From CAIYZT01 sp052387855 (lineage in GTDB: Bacteria; Pseudomonadota; Alphaproteobacteria; Rhodobacterales; Rhodobacteraceae): DNA of 64,000 bases. Positions within the stretch are counted from its first letter, which is position 1. Each line of letters begins with the position of its first letter. Positions 59,075 to 64,000 of this stretch are shown here, in pieces. A program made the position numbers and the translations under genes. The notes beneath the pieces were generated by a model. That model was not told the DNA's origin. It saw nothing but the letters and a program-made list of their open reading frames with translations, and ran no database searches. The stretch lies in NCBI GenBank assembly GCA_052387855.1, contig JBQTIT010000053.1, positions 1-64,000 of the forward strand. The letters are read 5' to 3'.

Positions 59075-59354
59075 GGCTCGCCTGCCTGCGAATGCATTCT
59101 GGGGGTCAAGACGCCACTCCCTTTGGTGTTCAGCGCCTCTGGGGGCGCCTTTGCCAGACTGCGGCCCGCCGCCGAGAATCGCCAGGGCCCGCGGCGAGGC
59201 TCGGTTTGCGCAACCTCACGTCAGACGACCGCCTCTGGCGCCCAAGGTCAACAAAAATCCTGACCGGATGGTGAAATTCCATCCGGCGCCGGCGCAGTCG
59301 GCTTGACGAAACCGGCCGGGTGCTGAAGGTGTTGGCAAAGCACAAGGTGAGCCG
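59075..59354. other. Divergent promoter region between the TRAP and FAD/kinase operons
   Basis: No gene is seen in these 280 bp. The right half contains the palindrome at 59264-59286 (see its entry) next to an A-rich patch (caacaaaaatcctgac, 59249-59264). The left half is GC-rich and holds the minus-strand leader of dctQ. A shared regulator of both operons would bind here. Confidence 0.5.
59264..59286. promoter_or_regulatory. Palindromic operator candidate between the TRAP and FAD operons
   Basis: CCGGATGG (59264-59271) - TGAAATT - CCATCCGG (59279-59286) is a perfect 8-bp inverted repeat with a 7-nt spacer. It is about 70 nt before the FAD enzyme start and about 190 nt from dctQ. No regulator gene is adjacent in the window, so its protein is unknown. 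Confidence 0.55.
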
Positions 59355-60752
59355 ATGGACCCCGCACCCTTGGACGACAGGGCTGGCGCCTTTGACGTGG
59401 CGGTGATCGGAGCGGGCATTGTCGGATGCGCGCTGGCGCGGGCCTTTGCGCTGGCCGGCGCCCGGGTGGTGGTGCTGGAAAAGGCCGCCGATGTGCTCGA
59501 TGGCGCCTCGAAGGGCAACAGCGCCATCCTGCACACCGGGTTTGACGCGCCCGAAGGCTCGGTCGAGCTGGCCTGCATCCGCGAGGGCTATGCACTTTAC
59601 CACGACATCCACCAGCGGCTCGGCCTGCCGCTGCTGCGCGCCGGGGCCATGGTCCTGGCCTGGAACGACGCGCAAGAGGCCGCCCTGCCGGCGCTGATCG
59701 CGCAGGCGCTGGCCAATGGGGTGACGGATGTTCACCCCCTGACCGGCGCGCAGGCGCGGGCGCTGGAGCCGGCCCTGGCGCCCAGCCTGCGCGCCGGATT
59801 CCGCGTGCCGGGCGAACATCTGATCGACCCCTGGTCGGCGGCGCATGGCTATCTGATGCAGGCCCTGTCCAACGGCGCCGTGCTGAGGCGGCGGGCCGAG
59901 GTGCGGTCGGGCGCGCATCGGGGCGGGGTCTGGCAACTGGACACCGACGACGGTCCGGTCGCGGCCGATCTGGTGATCAACGCCGCCGGGCTTTACGGCG
60001 ACGTGGTTGACCGGCGCCTGACCGGGGAAAGCTGGTTCACGATCAAGCCGCGCAAGGGCCAGTTCGTGGTCTATGACAAGACCGCCGCCGCGCTGGCCGG
60101 GCATATCCTGTTGCCGGTGCCGACCGCGACGACCAAGGGCGTCGTCGTCTGCCGCACCGCCTTTGGCAATCTTCTGGTCGGCCCGACCGCCGAAGAGCAG
60201 GACGACCGCGAGTCCGCCGCCGTCGACCGGCCCACGCTTCAGGCGCTGATGCGGCGGGGGGCCGAGATTCTGCCGGCGCTGGCCGGGCATGAGGTGACGG
60301 CGGTCTATGCCGGCCTTCGCCCCGCGACCGAGGAAAAGCACTACCGCATCCGGGGCGACCTTGCGCCGGGCTATATCACGGTCGGCGGCATCCGGTCGAC
60401 CGGGCTGTCGGCGGCGCTGGGGATCGCGGCCCATGTGGTTCGGATGGCCGGGCGCGCCGAAGTGGCCCCGGCGGCGCCGGTCTGGCCGGCGATGCCGAAC
60501 ATCTCGGCCGAGGGCGCGCGCGACTGGCAAAGCCCCGGCCATGGCGGCATCGTCTGCCATTGCGAGCAGGTGACGCGGCGCGAGATCGAGGCGGCGCTGA
60601 GCGGCCCGCTGGCCGCCGGCTCTCTGGCCGGGCTCAAGCGGCGGACGCGGGTGACCATGGGGCGCTGCCAGGGGTTCTATTGCACGGCCGAGTTGTCGCG
60701 GATCACCGCAGGGCGGCTGGCGCTGCCGATGATCGGGGCCGGGAATGACTGA
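59355..60752 (+). CDS. GlpA-like FAD oxidoreductase with BFD-type [2Fe-2S] domain
   Basis: This 465-residue flavoprotein has the FAD motif DVAVIGAGIVGCALARAFAL and a DAO-family body with GASKGNSAILHTGFDAPEG, IDPWSAAHGYLMQALSNGA and GGIRSTGLSAALGIAAHVV. Near the C-terminus is a BFD-like iron-sulfur domain (GGIVCHCEQVTRREIEAAL and MGRCQGFYCTAE, four Cys). This is the architecture of GlpA-like anaerobic glycerol-3-phosphate dehydrogenases. It overlaps the next FAD gene by 8 nt and a GlpK-like kinase follows, so it probably oxidises a phosphorylated polyol. Confidence 0.88.
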   Translation: MDPAPLDDRAGAFDVAVIGAGIVGCALARAFALAGARVVVLEKAADVLDGASKGNSAILHTGFDAPEGSVELACIREGYALYHDIHQRLGLPLLRAGAMVLAWNDAQEAALPALIAQALANGVTDVHPLTGAQARALEPALAPSLRAGFRVPGEHLIDPWSAAHGYLMQALSNGAVLRRRAEVRSGAHRGGVWQLDTDDGPVAADLVINAAGLYGDVVDRRLTGESWFTIKPRKGQFVVYDKTAAALAGHILLPVPTATTKGVVVCRTAFGNLLVGPTAEEQDDRESAAVDRPTLQALMRRGAEILPALAGHEVTAVYAGLRPATEEKHYRIRGDLAPGYITVGGIRSTGLSAALGIAAHVVRMAGRAEVAPAAPVWPAMPNISAEGARDWQSPGHGGIVCHCEQVTRREIEAALSGPLAAGSLAGLKRRTRVTMGRCQGFYCTAELSRITAGRLALPMIGAGND

Positions 60753-61959
60753 GCCAGAGGTCATCGTCATCGGCGCCGGTCCTGCGGGACTGGGCGCGGC
60801 GACCGTGCTTTCGCGGGCCGGCCGCCGCGTCCTGGTGCTGGAGCGCGAGGCCGAGCCGGGCGGCATTCCCCGGCATTGCGGCCATTATCCATTTGGCATG
60901 CGCGAGTTTTCCCGGCTCTTGCGCGGCCCGGCCTATGCCGCGCGTCTGGCGGACACGGCGCTTGCCGCCGGGGTCACCCTGCGCACCGGGACGACGGTGA
61001 CGGCGCTTTTGCCCGGGGGCGGGGTCGAGATCACCAGCGATGCCGGGCCGGAGACGCTGTCCGCCCGCGCGGTCCTGCTGGCCACCGGCGTGCGCGAGAC
61101 CAGCCGCGCGGCGCGGCTGATCGGCGGGGTCAAGCCGGGGGGGGTGATCGCGACCGGGGCGCTGCAGGGCATGATCTATCTGAACGGTCAGGCGCCCTTT
61201 GCCCGTCCGGTCATCCTGGGAACTGAGATGGTGTCGTTTTCGGCGCTTCTGACCTGCCGGCACGCCGGCATTCGCCCGCTGGCGATGGTCGAGCCCTCTG
61301 CCCGCACCACGGCGCGCTGGCCGGCGCATTGGCTCGCGCGCGTCCTGGGCGTGCCGATCCACCTTGGCAGCGACATCGCCGCGATCCATGGCCGGGCGCG
61401 GGTGACGGGCGTGACGCTGTCCACGCCCGGGGGCGCGTTGGACCTGCCGGCGGACGGGGTGATTGTCAGCGGCGGGTTCCGCCCCGATGCGGCGCTCTTG
61501 CGCGGGGGGCACCTAGCGGTCGACGCGGCCTCGGGCGGGCCGGTGATCGACGCCTGGGGGCGGCTTTCGGACCCGGTCTATTTCGCCGCCGGCAACCTTC
61601 TGCGCGGGGTCGAGACCGCCGGCTGGTGCTGGTCCGAGGGCCGGCGCACCGCCCGGGCCATCCTGGCGGCGCTGGACGGTCGTCTGCCCGCCCCGGGCGG
61701 CGCGCGGGTTGAAATGGCCCATCCCGCCCTGCGCCTTGCCCTGCCGCAGGTGCTGGGCGCGGGCGGAGCAGAGGCGCCGCACCGGCATCTGCAAATCCGG
61801 CTGGACCGCCCGGCCAAGGGGCGACTGGTGCTGCGCGCCGACGGGCAAGTCCTGGCCGAGGCCCGGATTGACAGCCTGCCCGAGCGGCGCCTTTCGCTGC
61901 CCTTGCCGGACCGGATCGGCGCGGGCCCGCTGGTCCTGAGCGTGGAAGAGCGCCGATGA
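60745..61959 (+). CDS. FAD/NAD(P) oxidoreductase, second subunit of a GlpA-type system
   Basis: The 404-residue pyridine-nucleotide-disulfide-type flavoprotein has the FAD motif VIVIGAGPAGLGAATVLSRA, GGIPRHCGHYPFGMREFSRL, a second dinucleotide region (VRETSRAARLIGGVKPGGVI) and the C-terminal FAD segment DPVYFAAGNLLRGVETAGW. It resembles the partner of GlpA-like proteins known from Thermotoga-type glycerol operons. There the small DUF1667 protein follows; here a beta-rich tail (residues about 320-404, HLQIRLDRPAKGRLVLRADG) is fused instead. It overlaps both neighbours, ending in ATGA with the kinase. Confidence 0.8.
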   Translation: MTEPEVIVIGAGPAGLGAATVLSRAGRRVLVLEREAEPGGIPRHCGHYPFGMREFSRLLRGPAYAARLADTALAAGVTLRTGTTVTALLPGGGVEITSDAGPETLSARAVLLATGVRETSRAARLIGGVKPGGVIATGALQGMIYLNGQAPFARPVILGTEMVSFSALLTCRHAGIRPLAMVEPSARTTARWPAHWLARVLGVPIHLGSDIAAIHGRARVTGVTLSTPGGALDLPADGVIVSGGFRPDAALLRGGHLAVDAASGGPVIDAWGRLSDPVYFAAGNLLRGVETAGWCWSEGRRTARAILAALDGRLPAPGGARVEMAHPALRLALPQVLGAGGAEAPHRHLQIRLDRPAKGRLVLRADGQVLAEARIDSLPERRLSLPLPDRIGAGPLVLSVEERR

Positions 61960-63383
61960 GGATCGCCGCCATCGACCAGGGCACCACCAGCACCCGCGTG
62001 CTGACGCTGGATGCGCAGGGGCTGCTGCACCCCGTCCTGTCGTTGCCCCATGCGCAGGCCACGCCCGCGCCCGACCACGTCGAGCAGGACGGCGAAGCGC
62101 TTTTGGCCAATGTCGCCCGCTGCCTGGCCGCCGCCGCGCCCGATGTCGTCGGCCTGGCCAACCAGGGCGAAAGCTGCCTTGCCTGGGATGCGCGCGATGG
62201 CCGCCCGCTTGGCCCCGTGATCTCGTGGCAGGACGACCGGACCGCCGATGTCACCGCCGCGCTGGCCCGGCAGGGCGCGGGGCCAGAGGTGATGGCGCGG
62301 GCCGGTCTGCCGCTGGACCCCTATTTTTCCGCCTCCAAGCTGGGCTGGATCATGGCCCATCTGCCCGGCGCGGCCGCGCTGGCGGCGGCGGGCCATCTGC
62401 GGCTGGGCACCACGGATGCCTTTTTCCGTGACCGCCTGACCGGGCGGTTCGAGACGGACATCGCCACCGCCTCGCGCACCTCGCTGATGAACCTTGAAAC
62501 CGGGGACTGGGACGCCGACCTTTGCGCGCTCTTCGGCGTGCCGATCGGCTGCCTGCCCCGGATCGGTCCGACCTCGGGCGATCTGGGGCGCCTGCCGGGG
62601 GGCGCGCGGCTGGCGGTCTCGATCGTCGATCAGCAGGCGGCGCTTTACGGCCACGGCGCCCGCGCGCCCGGGCAGGCCAAGGTGACCTTTGGCACCGGTG
62701 CCTTTGTCCAGGTCCTGACCGGCACCTTGCTGCGCCCGGCGCGTCCCGGACCCTTGCCGACCGTGGCCTGGGGTGCGGCGGGCGCGCCGGTCACCTACGC
62801 GCTGGACGGAGGGGTCTATGCCGCCGGCTCGGCGGTCAACTGGGCGCGGGACCTGGGGCTTTTCGCGGACCTGGCAGAGCTTTCGGCCTTTGACCGCCCG
62901 CCCGCCATCGACCGGGGGATCGCCTTTGTCCCGGCGCTGGCGGGCCTGGGCTGCCCGCACTGGAACCGGGCCGCGCGGGGGGCCTGGCTGGGCCTGGGCC
63001 TGGGCGAGGCGCGCGCCGACATGATGCAGGCGCTGCTCGAAGGCATCGCGCTGCGCAGCGCCGAGGTGCTGGACGCGATGCGCGCCCTTGTGCCCCTGCA
63101 CGGGCCCGTCTCGGTCGACGGCGGGCTGGCGCGGAACCCCTATTTCACCCGCTTTCTGGCTGAGGTCGCCGGGCAGGACCTGTTCCTGCCCGACCAGACC
63201 GAGCAGACCGCCGCCGGCCTTGCGCGCCTGGCGGCCGAGGCCAGCGGCCTTGCTCTGCCAGAGCCGCGTCCGGGGCGGATCGTCCGGGCCGATGGCGCGC
63301 GGGCGAGCCTGCGCAAGGCCCGCTTTGCCGAAGCCCGCCGCGCGGTCGAGGGTTACGCCGGCGCAGGGGCCGATTGGGCTTGA
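61956..63383 (+). CDS. FGGY carbohydrate kinase, glycerol-kinase-like
   Basis: The 475-residue kinase has the N-terminal phosphate loop IAAIDQGTTSTRVLTLDAQG, VISWQDDRTAD, GLPLDPYFSASKLGWI, the catalytic aspartate in SIVDQQAALYGHG, KVTFGTGAFVQVLTG and the C-terminal VSVDGGLARNPYFTRF. These follow GlpK order. In GlpK the glycerol pocket contains Arg-Glu from NQRET; here it is NQGES, so the Arg is Gly. The substrate may be another polyol. It is the last gene of a three-gene overlapping operon with GlpA-like enzymes that would oxidise its phosphorylated product. Confidence 0.87.
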   Translation: MRIAAIDQGTTSTRVLTLDAQGLLHPVLSLPHAQATPAPDHVEQDGEALLANVARCLAAAAPDVVGLANQGESCLAWDARDGRPLGPVISWQDDRTADVTAALARQGAGPEVMARAGLPLDPYFSASKLGWIMAHLPGAAALAAAGHLRLGTTDAFFRDRLTGRFETDIATASRTSLMNLETGDWDADLCALFGVPIGCLPRIGPTSGDLGRLPGGARLAVSIVDQQAALYGHGARAPGQAKVTFGTGAFVQVLTGTLLRPARPGPLPTVAWGAAGAPVTYALDGGVYAAGSAVNWARDLGLFADLAELSAFDRPPAIDRGIAFVPALAGLGCPHWNRAARGAWLGLGLGEARADMMQALLEGIALRSAEVLDAMRALVPLHGPVSVDGGLARNPYFTRFLAEVAGQDLFLPDQTEQTAAGLARLAAEASGLALPEPRPGRIVRADGARASLRKARFAEARRAVEGYAGAGADWA

Positions 63384-63447
63384 CAGCCGGTGCGTCCTGC
63401 GGCGCCATGCGCCCCGTGGACTGAGACGCGAAAGGGTGGCGGGCGGG

Positions 63448-64000
63448 ATGCTTGAGACAAGAAACTACATCGGCGGAACCTGGCGCAAGGGCAGCGCCGC
63501 GCCGGTCGAAAGCCTGAACCCCTCGGACCTCTCGGACCTGATCGGCGTCTATGAGCAGGGCAACGAAAGCGATGTCGACGCGGCGCTGGCCGCCGCCCGC
63601 GCCGCGCAGCCGCTGTGGTGGGCGGCGGGCATCCAGCGTCGCCACGATGCGCTGATGATGATCGGGACCGAGCTGATGGCCTGCGCCGAAGCGATCGGCA
63701 CGCTCTTGTCGCGCGAAGAGGGCAAGCCCCTGGCCGAGGGCCGGGGCGAGGTGTTCCGCGCCGGCCAGTTCTTTACCTGGTTCGCCGGCGAGGCGCTGCG
63801 CCTGCAAGGCGATCAGGCCGAAAGCGTGCGCCCCGGCGTCGAGATCGAGGTGCGCCGCGAGCCGGTGGGCGTGGTGGCCGTGGTCACGCCCTGGAACTTT
63901 CCAATCGCCACCCCCGCCTGGAAGATCGCCCCGGCGCTGGCCTACGGCAATGCCGTGGTCTGGAAGCCGGCGAACCAGACCCCGGCCTCGGCGCTGGCGC
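63448..64000 (+). CDS. Aldehyde dehydrogenase, alpha-ketoglutarate semialdehyde dehydrogenase-like (partial)
   Basis: The open frame runs off the window edge; 184 full codons are visible. The N-terminal sequence LETRNYIGGTWRKGSAAPVE leads to the conserved VAVVTPWNFPIATPAWKIAP, ALAYGNAVVWKPANQTPASA, the ALDH cofactor-entry region. The catalytic Glu and Cys lie beyond the window. The form of these motifs is that of 2,5-dioxopentanoate dehydrogenases, which finish the oxidative pentose route from arabonate to alpha-ketoglutarate. The dehydratase 8 kb upstream supports this. ATG 63448 is preceded by a ggcggg run. Confidence 0.85.
   Translation, partial: MLETRNYIGGTWRKGSAAPVESLNPSDLSDLIGVYEQGNESDVDAALAAARAAQPLWWAAGIQRRHDALMMIGTELMACAEAIGTLLSREEGKPLAEGRGEVFRAGQFFTWFAGEALRLQGDQAESVRPGVEIEVRREPVGVVAVVTPWNFPIATPAWKIAPALAYGNAVVWKPANQTPASALA

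Noticed and set aside
59130..60866. 578-codon minus-strand frame
   Set aside because: Antisense of the GlpA-like gene; no start signal and no domain.

Overview
The window is a GC-rich chromosomal segment from an alphaproteobacterium, most likely a member of the Rhodobacteraceae close to Paracoccus/Rhodobacter. Supporting signs are a SAM-II riboswitch in front of metZ, a complete beta-hydroxyaspartate cycle locus (bhcR-bhcABCD, the glyoxylate route described in Paracoccus denitrificans), an aa3-type cytochrome oxidase subunit I about 560 residues long, FolE2 as the GTP cyclohydrolase, and a recurring intergenic element made of a GC hairpin followed by GGATATTT-GGACGA. I see no phage, insertion sequence, plasmid module or CRISPR array. 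Two tRNA genes are present: Leu(GAG) and Ser(UGA).

Layout. 1-5 kb: ftsY, a YciB-like membrane protein, riboswitch-controlled metZ, folE2. 4.6-6.3 kb (minus): a peptidoglycan-binding protein with a degenerate trypsin fold. 6.4-12.7 kb: glyQ, a small membrane-anchored protein, glyS (carrying an in-frame palindromic insertion) and a divergent pyruvate-phosphate-dikinase-like enzyme. 12.8-17 kb: cell-wall hydrolase, two-domain FolB, folP, glmM. 17-24 kb: CPBP protease and MFS carrier, ilvC facing two tandem AsnC-type regulators, a class V aminotransferase, a UbiH-type monooxygenase and a HAD nucleotidase. 24-33 kb: a GntR regulator, a GspE_N-GT2 glycosyltransferase, carA, yqeY, ctaD, a cytochrome c, lipB and a frameshifted LytTR membrane regulator.

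33-39 kb is one operon: a polyamine-type ABC importer (ATPase, binding protein, two permeases) ending in an agmatinase-family ureohydrolase. 39-45 kb is the bhc locus. BhcA aminates glyoxylate to glycine, BhcC condenses glycine with glyoxylate to beta-hydroxyaspartate, BhcB dehydrates it to iminosuccinate, and BhcD reduces that to aspartate, which donates the amino group back to BhcA. The divergent regulator BhcR faces bhcA across two adjacent perfect inverted repeats. 44.7-52 kb (minus) holds a methyltransferase-like gene and then a tight seven-gene unit: SPOR lipoprotein, D-Ala-D-Ala carboxypeptidase, tmk, holB, tatD, MBL hydrolase and AEC permease.

52-64 kb is a sugar/polyol catabolic district: an SDR, tRNA-Ser, a galactose/arabinose 1-dehydrogenase overlapping an arabonate-type dehydratase, a DctQMP TRAP importer, and, divergent from it across a palindrome, two FAD enzymes and an FGGY kinase in an overlapping operon. 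It ends in a truncated aldehyde dehydrogenase resembling alpha-ketoglutarate semialdehyde dehydrogenase. The most rewarding items are the glyS insertion, the dispersed hairpin element (which supplies the bhcD ribosome-binding site), the poly-C frameshift in the LytTR gene, the pseudo-protease, the two-domain FolB, and the operator-like palindromes at bhc, ilvC, the ABC operon and the TRAP/FAD divergent region.
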